64,000 bases of DNA, taken from the NCBI RefSeq assembly GCF_002575655.3, contig NC_053039.3, positions 218,011,622 to 218,075,621 on the forward strand. The letters run 5' to 3'. Below, in pieces: positions 47,971 to 59,518 of the stretch. The notes under the pieces are model-generated. The model searched no databases. It had not been told where the DNA came from and was given only the letters and a program-made list of their open reading frames with translations. A program made the translations under genes and the position numbers. Each line of letters opens with the position of its first letter. Position 1 is the first letter of the stretch. The DNA is from Aegilops tauschii subsp. strangulata. Taxonomy: Eukaryota; Streptophyta; Magnoliopsida; Poales; Poaceae.

Positions 47971-49860
47971 ATGCATGAAAGAAATGGAATAGATAAGATT
48001 TTCTTTGAACAATGTCCTCTGCTTAAACACAATTTGCCTATTGAAACTCTAGGAGGTCCTCCTCCACCTAAAGGTGATCCTGTGTTTGAATTAAAGCAAT
48101 TGCCAGACACGTTGATATATGCTTATCTTGATGAGAAAAAGATATATCCTGTTATTATTAGTGCTAACCTTTCAGAACATGAAGAAGAAAGATTATTGAA
48201 AGTTCTAAGGAAGCACCGAGATGCTATTGGATATACTCTTGATGATCTGAAGGGCATTAGTCCCACTCTATGTCAGCACAAAATTAATATGGAACCTAAT
48301 GCTAAACCCGTTGTTGATCACCAACGTCGGTTAAGTCTGAAGATGAAAGAAGTGGTAAGAACGGAAATATTAAAACTTCTGGAAGCAGGTATAATCTACC
48401 CCATAGCTGATAGTAGATGGGTAAGTCCTGTTCATTGTGTCCCTAAGAAGGGAGGTATTACTGTTGTTCCTAATATAAGAATGAACTCATTCCACAAAGA
48501 ATTGTTACAGGCTATAGAATGGTAATTGATTTTACAAAATTAAACAAAGCAACTAGAAAAGATCATTACCCTCTGCCTTTTATTGATCAAATGCTAGAAA
48601 GATTATCTAAGCACACACATTTTTGCTTCCTTGATGGATATTCTGGTTTTTCACAAATACCTGTTTCTCAACTTGATCAAGAAAATATCACTTTTACTTG
48701 TCCTTTTGGAACTTATGCTTACAGACGTATGCCTTTGGGTTTATGCAATGCACCTACCACCTTTCAAAGATGTATGACTGCTATATTCTCTGACTTTTGT
48801 GAAAATATAGTTGAGTTTTTCATGGATGACTTTCTATTTATGGGAAGTCTTTTGATGGTTGTTTAAGCAATCTTGATCGAGTTTTGCAGAGATGTGAGCA
48901 AACAAATCTTGTCTTGAATTGGGAGAAGTGTCACTTTATGGTTAATGAAGGTATTGTTTTGGGCCATAAAATTTCTGAAAGAGGTATTGAGGTGGACAAA
49001 GCTAAGGTTGATGCAATTGAGAAAATGCCATGTCCTAAAGATACCAAAGGTCTTCGTAGTTTCCTTGGTCATGCTGGTTTCTATAGGAGATTTACCAAAG
49101 ACTTTTCTAAAATTTCTAGGCCCCTTACAAATCTTTGCAAAAGGATATTACTTTTGTTTTTGATGATGATTGTTTAGATGCCTTTGAAACACTCAAGAAA
49201 GCCTTAATTTCTACACCTATTGTTCAACCACCTGATTGGAACTTGCCTTTTGAAATTATGTGTGATGCTAGTGATTATGTTGTTGGTGTTGTTCTATGAC
49301 AAAGAGTTGATAAGAAATTAAATGTTATTCATTATGCTAGTAAAACTCTAGACAGTGCACAACGAAATTATGCTACTACTGAAAAAGAATTTCTAGCAGT
49401 GGTGTTTGCTTGTGATAAATTTAGATCTTACATTGTTGACTCTAAAGTTATTGTTCACACCGATCATGCTGCTATAAAATATCTTATGGAAAAGAAAGAT
49501 GCTAAACCTAGACTTATTCGATGGCTTCTCTTGCTACAAGAATTTGATTTGCATATCACTAATAGAAAAGGAGCAGAGAATCCCGTGGTTGATAACTTGT
49601 CTAGGTTGGAGAATGCCCTTGATGACCCACTACCTATTCATGATAGCTTTCCTGATGAGCAGTTAGCTGCAATAAATGTTTCTCATAACACTCCTTGGTA
49701 TGCTGACTATGCTAATTACATTGTTGCTAAATATTTACCACCTAGTTTCACATACCAACAAAAGAAAAAATTGTTCTATGATTTAAGACATTACTTCTGG
49801 GATGACCCACATCTTTATAAAGAAGGAGTAGATGGTATTATTAGACATTTGTGTACCTGA
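47971..49860 (+). pseudogene. Gypsy reverse transcriptase and RNase H remnant
   Basis: 47971-48525 holds the RT N-terminal part (LLEAGIIYPIADSRWVSPVH). A frame change near 48519 leads to 48519-48866 with KDHYPLPFIDQMLERL, YSGFSQIPV and VEFFMDDFL (the F/YMDD catalytic box). Further frames at 48884-49177 (CHFMVNEGIVLGHKIS, SFLGHAGFYRRF) and 49399-49860 (RNase [26 protein letters not shown]) complete the domain. A stop at 49297-49299 lies in the RNase H start. At least three lesions. Confidence 0.88.
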
Positions 49861-50530
49861 GCATGAACAGGGACAAATCCTACGAAAATGTCACTCCGAA
49901 GCTTATGGAGGACATCATGCGGGAGATAGAACTGCTCACAAGGTATTACATTCTGGTTTTTATTGGCCTAGTCTCTTCAAGGATGCCCGCAAGTTCGTCT
50001 TATCTTGTGATGAATGTCAAAGAATAGGCAATATCGGTAAGCGTCTAGAAATGCCTATGAATTATTCACTTGCCGTTGAACCATTTGATGTTTGGGGATT
50101 TGATTACATGGGATCTTTTCCTTCCTCTAATGGGTATACTCATATTTTGGTTGCTGTTGATTATGTTACTAAGTGGGTAGAAGCTATTCCAACTAGTAGT
50201 GCTGATCACAACACCTCTATTAAAATGCTTAAAGAAGTTATTTTCCCAAGGTTTGGAGTCCCTAGATATTTAATGACTAACGATGGTTCACACTTTATTC
50301 ATGGTGCTTTCCGTAAAATGCTTGCCAAGTATGATGTTAACCATAGAATTGCATCACCCTATCATCCTCAGTCTAGTGGTCAAGTTGAACTTAGCAATAG
50401 AGAAATAAAATTAATTTTGCAAAAGACTGTCAATAGGTCCCGGAAGAATTGGTCTAAGAAATTAGATGATGCACTTTGGGCTTATAGAATATCATATAAA
50501 AATCCTATGGGTATGTCCCCTTATAAAATG
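49832..50530 (+). pseudogene. Gypsy integrase, interrupted by the CACTA element
   Basis: The integrase zinc finger ([20 protein letters not shown] ... CDECQRIG) and DDE core ([31 protein letters not shown]) are intact in one frame. The chromodomain or C-terminal part is lost where CACTACTACA begins at 50531; the frame reads on by chance for about 130 codons into the transposon. A frame break separates it from RNase H. Confidence 0.9.
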
Positions 50531-50562
50531 CACTACTACAGGATGCTGCTAACGCGACACTA
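50531..50562 (+). repeat. Left terminal inverted repeat of the CACTA element
   Basis: CACTA terminus followed by GGATGCTGCTAACGCGACAC. The matching inverted end is not in the window. Confidence 0.7.
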
Positions 50563-50689
50563 TGATCAGAGACCCTTTGATGAAACTGTGTGTGATGCAT
50601 TAATCGCAAACGGGGATGTAAAAAAACCGTCAAAAAAGATGCAAAACATTTGCGACGGCGGAGACATCAAACACGGTTCAGATTTTAAT

Positions 50690-51100
50690 TACGTGTGCGA
50701 TGAGGGGCATACGGTTGACCCAGAAGAACTGTTTGCGATGAGTCAGAACAACAGAAACGGGCAGCCATATCAATGTATGTGCGATATACGGCATACAGTT
50801 CGCTCCGATGAACTATGTGCTATTAGGGAATGCAACAGAAATGCCCAGCCAGATCAAGGTGTGTGTGATATACGGCATACGGTTCACTTGGACGAACTGT
50901 TTTCGATTAGGGAAGAGAACAAAAACGGATCAACTTAACAAGATGTGTGTGATATGTGGCATACATTTCACATAGATGAACTGTTTGCGATGAGCCAAAA
51001 GAACACAAATGATTCGTGTAAACATGATGTGTGTGATACATAGCAAATAGCCCACTCGGATGAACTGTTTGCGATGAGAAATTATAACACAGACAGTTAC
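50690..51100 (+). repeat. CACTA subterminal repeats
   Basis: Five imperfect direct repeats of about 80-85 bp, each with TGTG(T/C)GATATACGGCATA, GAACTGTTTGCGAT and AACAACAGAAACGG-like blocks (unit starts near 50694, 50777, 50862, 50943, 51022). A sixth copy lies at 52574-52631, after cassette 1. Subterminal repeats are transposase-binding sites in CACTA elements. Confidence 0.8.
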
Positions 51101-51287
51101 TATAGTTAGTTCCTGTGCGATTCTGTTGGTACAAAAAACTTTGAAAAATGCAAACTAGTTGTTTGCGGTGGTTAGGAGATGCGTCTGCGAGTACTCGTGT
51201 GCGATGATTAGTAAGTTACACATACGTTTCCTTATGTTAACACGTGTGTGACAAATAACACGTGGCACCGCATACGGTATTTGGGTT

Positions 51288-52128
51288 GTGTGTGTGCTCC
51301 ACTTAGTCTTCCCGCGCTCCAGAGGGGTGAATTTTAAAATCCACACCTCTTTCCTCATCGGTTTCCCGCCACCACCTAATGGCTTGCTGCATATAACCAG
51401 GCGGCAATGCACCATCGCGACACTCTACGCAGATCTAGTCCTCACCCATCTACCATTAGTTATTCCAAGCGTGCCAGGCAACGACCAAAGCTTCGACGTC
51501 GACCCCTACCCGCGTTACATCTTCAGCGATGAGAACGAGCCGGAGCAGGTCGGGGAGCAGGAGCTTCATCGGCCGGTGCAGGCACCATGGCCCACCGGCA
51601 GTGATATCGGCGTGCCAGTACTTGGGCACACAATCGACATATTGCAGAGGAGGTGTGATGAGCAGTTTGCCATCCACCGTGCAAAAGATCCAGAGCTGCT
51701 TGGCGGCATGATCGATGACCCACCTGAAGGGCCGCCGTCACCAGTGCTCATCGAGAGCCTGATGCCCAGCAAGGAATGGGCAGCGGACCTCTGCGATTCA
51801 GTCAAGACACAGGCAGCCTGCGGCTTCATCATTGCCCGCGGCTGCCGTGTCAACCTCGATCCCGATGATGTGGTGGCCAGGCTCGAGTGCATCCTTGGTG
51901 GAGTTGACGTCCCCGACGAAGTAGAACATCGCCAACGTGATATCTTGAGGATGCAGGTGATGGACGGAATTTGCTATCAGGAGAGACATGGAAATGGAGC
52001 GGTTCCGCGGAGATATCATGCGCGCGATTGCATGCTATCAAGCTCTTCTAGAAGAGGCCCAGCAGCCCCAAGAGCCTCCCAGCGCCAGCAGCTCCGTAGG
52101 CGGAGGCGGGTCGGGACACTTGGAGTGA
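51288..52128 (+). CDS. CACTA cassette 1, protein of unknown function, probably frameshifted
   Basis: GC-rich coding-type sequence in an AT-rich setting. The frame from 51288 is clearly coding-like from about 51480 (VPGNDQSFDVDPYPRY) to about 51965, with acidic and proline-rich parts and a helical segment (CDSVKTQAACGFIIARGC, VDVPDEVEHRQRDILRMQ). After about 51970 the +1 frame becomes the better one, encoding RRDMEMERFRGDIMRAIACY and a Gln/Pro/Ser/Gly-rich tail to a stop at 52126-52128. This points to a single frameshift near 51965-51985. The start is uncertain. I recognise no domain and it is not a transposase. Confidence 0.45.
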
Positions 52129-52261
52129 ACGGCCGCAAGGGTGGTATGCTGATCATGGAGTCCGAGAAGACCGTCCTCGAAAGGTCGCTAGCTCAGCCTT
52201 TTAGCCTCTATTTTATTATAATTTTATGCATATGTAGGTCGTGAGTGTTCTGGGCCTTGCC

Positions 52262-52306
52262 GCATGTGGCATTTTAAATTATCCTGAATATGTAAGACAA
52301 TTATTA
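52262..52306 (+). repeat. 3' module of CACTA cassette 1
   Basis: A 45-bp stretch (GCATGTGGCATTTTAAATTA onward) repeated with one difference at 62160-62204 after cassette 2, and in weaker form at about 62274-62300. It lies in the presumed 3' UTR or terminator of each cassette. Confidence 0.75.
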
Positions 52307-52573
52307 ACCGTTGCCATTGTAAACTTGCCTCAATGGCGAGCAGAGCGCGTGCAGGGACGCCAGAGCGGCCGTGGCCGCCTCAATGAGGAGCAGAGCGCAC
52401 CGCGGCCGCTCAACGGCGAGCAACCACGTGGTCAACCTTCTGGCACCCCGTGGGAGGCACCACGACGCATCCATAGGACACGATGGTGATATCTTGACCG
52501 TGTGTGATAGTGTGGGCAGGCTCATACACGTACGTCTGAGAACGCGGGCCCATGTTTCGGGATTCCGATGCGT

Positions 52574-52631
52574 GGCATACGGTTGATCCAAAAGAACTGT
52601 TTGCGATGAGCCAGAACAACAGACCGGGCTT
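52574..52631 (+). repeat. Extra CACTA subterminal-type repeat after cassette 1
   Basis: Matches 50703-50760 closely (GGCATACGGTTGA, AAGAACTGTTTGCGATGAG, CAGAACAACAGA). It is immediately before the copia insertion site. Confidence 0.75.
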
Positions 52632-52636
52632 TGTAG

Positions 52637-54299
52637 TGTTGGAAATATGCCCTAGAGGCAATAATAAAATGGTTATTATTGTATTTCCTTGTTCATGATA
52701 ATTGTCTATTGTTCATGTTATAATTGTATTAACTAGAACCGTAATACATGTGTGAATACATAAACCACAACATGTCCCTAGTGAGCCTCTAGTTGACTAG
52801 CTCATTGATCAATAGATGGTTATGGTTTCCTGGCCATGGACATAGAATGTCATTGATAACGGGGTCGCATCATTAGGAGAATGATGTGATGGACAAGACC
52901 CAATCCTAAGCATAGCACAAGATCGTGTAGTTCGTTTGCTAAGAGCTTTTCTAATGTCAAGTATCATTTCCTTAGACCATGAGATTGTGCAACTCCCGGA
53001 TACCGTAGGAATGCTTTGGGTGTACCAAACGTCACAACGTAACTGGGTGGCTATAAAGGTACACTACAGGTATCTCCGAAAGTGTCTGTTGGGTTGGCAC
53101 GAATCGAGACTGGGATTTGTCACTCCGTATGACGGAGAGGTATCTCTGGGCCCACTCGGTAATGCATCATCATAATGAGCTCAATGTGACTAAGGAGTTA
53201 GTCACGGGATCATGCGTTACGGAACGAGTAAAGAGACTTGCCGGTAACGAGATTGAACGAGGTATTGGGATACCGACGATCGAATCTCGGGCAAGTAACA
53301 TACCGATTGACAAAGGGAATTGTATACGGGATTGATTGAATCCCCGACATCGTGGTTCATCCGATGAGATCATCGTGGAGCATGTGGGAGCCAACATGGG
53401 TATCCAGATCCCGCTGTTGGTTATTGACCGGAGAGATTCCTCGGTCATGTCTACATGCCTCCCGAACCCGTAGGGTCTACACACTGAAGGTTCGGTGACG
53501 CTAGAGTTGTTATGGGAAATAGTATGTGGTTACCTAAGGTTGTTCGGAGTCCCGGATGAGATCCCGGACGTCACGAGGAGTTCCGGAATGGTCCAGAGGT
53601 GAAGATCGGTATATTGGACGAATGGTATTGGAGTCCGGAAGTGTTCCGAGGGTACCAGGCTATGGCCAGCATGTCCGAAAGGGGTTTCGGAGGCCCCGGC
53701 AAGCGTTGGGGGGCCTTATGGGCCAAGGGGAAGGGGCAAACCAGCCCACTAAGGGTCTGTGCGCCCCTCCCAACCCCTCTCACGTAACGTGGAGAGGTGG
53801 GGGCGCCTCCCCTAGGGTAGCCACCCCTCCCGGCTTGGGGGGGCAAGTTTCCTAGGGGTGGGGGCGCCCAAACCCATCTAGGGTTTCCCCTGTGGCCGCC
53901 ACCCCTCCCCTAGGGAACCCTAGGGCGCCTCCTCCACCCCCTTCCCCCTATATATAGTGAGGGAGAGAGAGGGCAGCCGCACCCCTTCCTTGGTGCAGCA
54001 CCTCCCTCCTCATACATCTCCTCCTCCTCCGTAGTGCTTGGCGAAGCCCTGCTGGAGAACCACGAGCTCCACCACCACGACGCCGTCGTGCTGTCGGTGT
54101 TCTCCCTCAACTTCTCCTCTCCCCTTGCTGGATCAAGAAGGAGGAGACGTCCCCGGGCTGTACGTGTGTTGAACGCGGAGGCGCCGTCCGTTCGGCGCTA
54201 GATCGGATCTTCCGCGATTTGAATCGCCGCGAGTACGACTCCATCAACCGCGTTCTTGTAACGCTTCCGCTTAGCGATCTTCAAGGGTATGAAGATGCA

Positions 54300-54339
<40 letters not shown>

Positions 54340-54408
54340 GCTAGTATCTCCTAGATTGATCTTGGTGACACGTAGGAAAATTTTGAATTATTGCTACGTT
54401 CCCCAATA
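52637..54408 (+). repeat. 5' LTR of the copia element at 52637
   Basis: TGTTGGAAATATGCCCTAGA to CGTTCCCCAATA; the terminal CA is mutated to TA. TATATATA at 53949-53956 is the probable TATA box. A (CT)n run is at 54304-54338. Confidence 0.95.
54304..54338. repeat. (CT)n microsatellite in the 5' LTR
   Basis: About 17 CT units; the partner LTR has only about 7 (61185-61199), so the repeat changed length after insertion. Confidence 0.95.
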
Positions 54409-55717
54409 GTGGCATCATGAGCCAGGTCTATGCGTAGTTTCTATGCACGAGTAGAACACAAGTTGTTGTGGGCGTCGATTTTGTCAATTTACTTGCCGTT
54501 ACTAGTCTTATCTTGATTTGGCGGCATCGTGGGATGAAGCGGCCTGGACCGACCTTACACGTTCGCTTACGTGAGACAGGTTCCACCGACTGACATGCAC
54601 TAGTTGCATAAGGTGGCTAGCAGGTGTTTGTCTCTCCCACTTTAGTCGGATCGGATTTGATGAAAAGGGTCCTTATGAAGGGTAAATAGAAATTGGCATA
54701 TCACGTTGTGGTTTTGGCGTAGGTAAGAAACGTTCTTGCTAGAAACCTATAGCAGCCACGTAAAAATTTGCAACAACAATTAGAGGACGTCTAACTTGTT
54801 CTTGCAGCATGTGCCGTGTGATGTGATATGGCCAAAGGATGTGATGAATGAAATATATGTGATGTATGAGATTGATCATGTTCTTGTAATAGGAATCACG
54901 GCTTGCATGTCGATGAGTATGACAACCGACAGGAGCCATAGGAGTTGTCTTAATTTATTGTATGACCTGCGTGTCATTGAATAACTCCATGTAATTACTT
55001 TACTTTATTGCTAAACCGTTAGCCATAGTAGTAGAAGTAACAGTTGGCGAGACAACTTCATGAAGACACGATGATGGAGATCATGATGATGGAGATCATG
55101 GTGTCATGCCGGTGACGATGATGATCATGGCGCCCCGAAGATGGAGATCAAAAGGAGCAAAATGATATTGGCCATATCATGTCACTATTTGATTGCATGT
55201 GATGTTTATCATATTTTTACATCTTATTTTCTTAGAACGACGGTAGCATAAATAAGATGATCCCTCATAAAATTTCAAGAAAGTGTTCCCCCTAACTGTG
55301 CACCGTTGCGAAAGTTCGTTGTTTCGAAGCACCACGTGATGATCGGGTGTGATAGATTCTAACGTTCGCATACAACGGGTGTAAGCCAGATTTACACATG
55401 CAAAACACTTAGGTTGACTTGACGAGCCTAGCATGTACAGACATGGCCTCGGAACACAAGAGACTGAAAGGTCGAACATGAGTCGTATAGCAGGTGCGAT
55501 CAACTTGGAGATGTTCACCGTTGATGACTAGTCCGTCTCACGTGATGATCGGGCACGGCCTAGTCGATTCGGATCATGTATCACTTAGATGACTAGAGGG
55601 ATGTCTATCTGAGTGGGAGTTCATTAAATAATCTGATGAACTTAATTATCATGAACATAGTCAAAAGGTCTTTGCAAATCGTGTCATAGCTCACGCTTTG
55701 GTTCTACTGTTTTAGAT
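54409..55717 (+). other. PBS and 5' untranslated internal region of the copia element at 52637
   Basis: TGGCATCATGAGCC at 54410 is a damaged tRNA-iMet PBS with one inserted base. The rest is noncoding leader, with a short repeated GATGATGGAGATCATG segment near 55068-55150. No ORF of note. Confidence 0.75.
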
Positions 55718-58700
55718 ATGTTCCTAGAGAAAATTTAGTTGAAAGTTGATAGTAGCAATTATGCGGACTGGCTCCGTAAACTGAGGATTGTCCTCATTGC
55801 TGCACAGAAGGCTTATGTCCTTAATGCACCGCTCGGTGTGCTGAACCTCGAGCATCGTTTGTGGATGTTGCGAACATCTGACATACACGTTTTGATGACT
55901 ACGTGATAGTTCAGTGCGTAATGTTAAACGGTTTAGAATTGAGGCACCGAAGACATTTTGAAACGTCGCGGAACATATGAGATGTTCCAAGAGCTGAAAT
56001 TGGGATTTCAGGCTCGTGCCCACGTCAAGAGGTGTGATACCTCCGACAAGTTTCTTAAGCCTACAAATTAAGGGAGAAAATCTCAATCGTTGAGCATGTG
56101 CTCAGATTGTCTGGGTACTACAATCGCTTGAATCGAGTGGGAGTTGTCTTCCAGATGAGATAGTGATGGTTCTCCAAAGTCACTGCCACCAAGCTACTAG
56201 AGCGTCGTGATGAACTATAACATATCAGGGATAGATATGATGATACTTGAGCTATTCGCGATGTTTGACACCGCGAAAGTAGAAATCAAGTAGGAGCATC
56301 GATTGTTGATGGTTAGTAAAACCACTAGTTTCAAGAAGGGCAAGGGCAAGAAGGGATACTTCATGAAACGGCAAATTAGTTGCTGCTCTAGTGAAGAAAC
56401 CCAAGGTTGAACCCAAACACGAGACTAAGTGCTTCTGAAATGAGGGGAACGGTCACTGAAGCAGAACTACCCTAGATACTTCGTAGATGAGAAGGCTGGC
56501 AAGGTCGACAGAAGTATATTGGATATACATTATATTGATGTGTACTTTACTAGTACTCCTAGTAGCAACAGGGTATTAGATACCGGTTCGGTTGCTAAGT
56601 GTTAGTAACTCGAAATAAAAGCTGCAGAATAAACGGAGACTAGCTAAAGGTGAGATGACGATATGTGTTGGAAGTGTTTCCAAGGTTGATGTGATCAAGC
56701 ATCGCATGCTCCCTCTACCATCGAGATTGGTCTTAAACCTAAATAATTGTTATTTGGTGTTTGCGTTGAGCATAGACATGATTGGATTATGTTTATCGCA
56801 ATACAGTTATTCATTTAAGGAGAATAATGGTTACTCTGTTTATTTGAATAATACCTTCAATGGTCTTGCACCTAAAATGAATGGTTTATTGAATCTCGAT
56901 CGTAGTGATACACATGTTCATGCCAAAAGATATAAGATAGTAATGATAGTACCACATACTTGTGGCACTGCCATTTGAGTCATATTGGTATAAAACGCAT
57001 GAAGAAGCTCCATGTTGATGGATCTTTGGACTCACTCGTTTTTGAAAAGATTGAGACATGCGAACCATGTCTATTGGTATATATGCATGAAGAAACTCCA
57101 TGCAGATGGATTGTTTGGACTCACTTGACTTTGAATCACTTGAGACATGCAAATCATATCACATGGGCAAGATGACTGAAAGGCCTCATTTTCAGTGAGA
57201 TGGAACAAAAGAGCAACTTGTTGGAAGTAATACATTTGATGTGTGCAATCCAATGAGTGTTGAGGCACGCAGTGAATATCGTTATGCTCTTACTTCACAG
57301 ATGATTTGAGTAGATTCTAAGTATATTTACTTGATGAAACACAAGTCTGAAATATTGAAAGGTTCCAGTAATTTCAGAGTGAAGTTGAAGATCATCGTGA
57401 CAAGAGGATAAAATGTCTATGATATGATCATAGAGATAAATATCTGAGTTACGAGTTTGGTACACAATTAAGACATTGTGGAAATTGTTTCATGACTAAT
57501 ACCGCCTGGAACACCATAGTGTGATGGTGTGTCCGAACATCATGGCTGCACCCTATTGGATATGGTGCATACCATGATGTCTCTTATCGAATTACCACTA
57601 TCGTTTATGGGTTAGGCATTAGAGACAACCGCATTCACTTTAAATAGGGAACCACGTAATTCCGTTGAGATGACACCATATGAACTATGGTTTAGAGAAA
57701 CCTAAGCTGTCGTTTCTTAAAAGTTTGGGGCTGCGACGCTTATGTGAAAAAGTTTCAGGCTGATAAGCTCGAACCCAAAATGGATAAATGCATCTTCATA
57801 GGACACCCAAAAACAGTTGGGTATACCTCCTGTCTCAGATCCGAAAGCAAAAGTGATTGTTTCTAGAAACGGGTCCTTTCTCGAGGAAAAGTTTCTCTCG
57901 AAAGAATTGAGTGGGAGGATGGTGGAGACTTGATGAGGTTATTGAACCGTCACTTCAACTAGTGTGCAGCAGGGCACATGAAGTTGTTCCTGTGGCGCCT
58001 ACACCAATTGAAGTGGAAGCTGATGATAGTGATCATGAAACGTCAGATCAAGTCACTACCGAACCTCGTAGGTCGACAAGGATGCGTACTACTTCATAGT
58101 GGTACGGTAATCCTGTCTTGGAAGTCATGTTGCTAGACAACAATGAACCTACGAGCTATGGAGAAGCGATGGTGGGCCCGGATTCCAACGAATGGCTCGA
58201 GGCCATAAAATCCGAGAGGATCCATATATGAAAACAAAGTATAGACTTTGGAAGAACTACTTGATGGTCGTAAGGCTGTTGGGTACAGATGGATTTTAAA
58301 AGGGAAGACGGACAATGATGGTAAGTATCACCATTAAGAAAGCTCGACTTGTCGTTAAGATGTTTTCCGACAAGTTCAAAGAGTTGACTACGATGAGACT
58401 TTCTCACTCGTAGCGATGCTAAGAGTCTGTTGCAATTATATTAGCAGTTACTGCATTATTTATGAAATCTTGCAGATAGGATGTCAAAACATTGTTTCCT
58501 CGACGATTTTCTTGAGGAAAGGTTGTATGTGATACAACCAGAAGGTTTTGTCAATCCTGAAAGGTGCTGACAAGTATGCAAAGCTCCAGCAATCCTTCTA
58601 AGGACTGGAGTAAGCATCTCGGAGTTGGAATATACGCTTTGATGAGATGATCAAAGATTTTGGGTTTATACAAAGTTTATGAGAAACTTGTATTTCTAAA

Positions 58701-59450
58701 GAAGTGAGTGGGAGCACTATAGAATTTCTGATGAGTATATGTTGTTAACATATTGTTGATCAGAAATGATGTAGAATTTCTGGAAAGCATATAGGGTTAT
58801 TTGAAAAGTGTTTTTCAATGGAAAACCTGGATTAAGCTACTTGAACATTGAGCATCAAGATCTATAAGGATAGATAAAAAACGCTTAATAGTACTTTCAA
58901 ATGAACACATACCGTGACAAGATTTTGAAGGAGTTCAAAATAGATCGACAAAGAAGGAGTTCTTGGCTGTGTTATAAGGTGTGAGTATTGAGTAAGACTC
59001 AAGACCTGACCACGGCAGAAGAGAGAGAAAGGACGAAGGTCGTCCCCTATGCTTTAGACGTAGGCTCTACAGTATGCTATGATGTGTACCGCACCTGAAG
59101 TGTGCCTTGCCATGAGTCAGTCAAGGGGTACAAGAGTGATCCGGGAATGGATCACTAGACAACGGTCAAAGTTATCCTTAGTGGACTAAGGAATTTTTCT
59201 CGATTATGGAGGTGGTAAAAGAGTTCGTCGTAAAGGTTACGTCGATGCAAACTTTGACACTAATCTGGATGACTCTAAGTAGTAAACCAGATTCATATAG
59301 TAGAACAATTATTTGGAATAGTTCCAAATAGCGCGTGGTAGCTGCATCTACAAGATGACGTAGAGATTTGTAAAGCACACACGTATCTGAAGGGTTCAGA
59401 CCCGTTGACTAATAACCTCTCTCACAAGAGAGATATGATAAAACACCATG
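55718..59450 (+). pseudogene. Decayed gag-pol of the copia element at 52637
   Basis: The gag ATG at 55718 is followed by a stop at codon 7. Remnants in order: capsid (55740-56330), zinc-knuckle position with its first Cys followed by a stop (56430-56470), protease region (56570-56600, DTGSVAKC), pre-integrase (56955-57170), integrase (57230-57650), RT start (58020-58330) and RNase H (59200-59450). An internal near-duplication at 56990-57160 repeats the MKKLHVDGSLDSL-type segment. No frame longer than about 110 codons survives. Confidence 0.82.
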
Positions 59451-59518
59451 GGTGTTGGATTCATTGCAATCACATAGTGATGTGAACTAGATTATTGACT
59501 CTAGTGCAAGTGGGAGAC

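Larger units (their letters stand above)
44685..50530 (+). mobile_element. Autonomous-type gypsy LTR retrotransposon (Athila-like), 5' part
   Basis: 5' LTR 44685-46202, tRNA-Asp PBS, gag, protease, RT, RNase H, integrase in that order (PR-RT-RH-INT order defines gypsy). The presumed left TSD is attac (44680-44684). It is interrupted inside or just after the integrase by a CACTA transposon at 50531, so its 3' part lies beyond the window. Stops, frameshifts, a (TA)n expansion in gag and a changed protease residue make it inactive. Confidence 0.88.

Noticed and set aside
50531..50938. C-terminal 135 residues of the frame that starts in the integrase at 49832
   Set aside because: This part is CACTA terminal and subterminal repeat DNA read by chance; the repeats give periodic CDIRHTV-like peptides.
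50690..51100. CRISPR-like regular repeat array
   Set aside because: Repeats of about 80 bp are imperfect and adjacent, without short constant repeats and unique spacers; they are CACTA subterminal repeats in a plant genome.
53170..53484. 104-residue minus-strand frame, repeated at 60053-60367, and other frames in these LTRs
   Set aside because: All lie inside the copia LTRs and are repeated only because the LTRs are duplicated.
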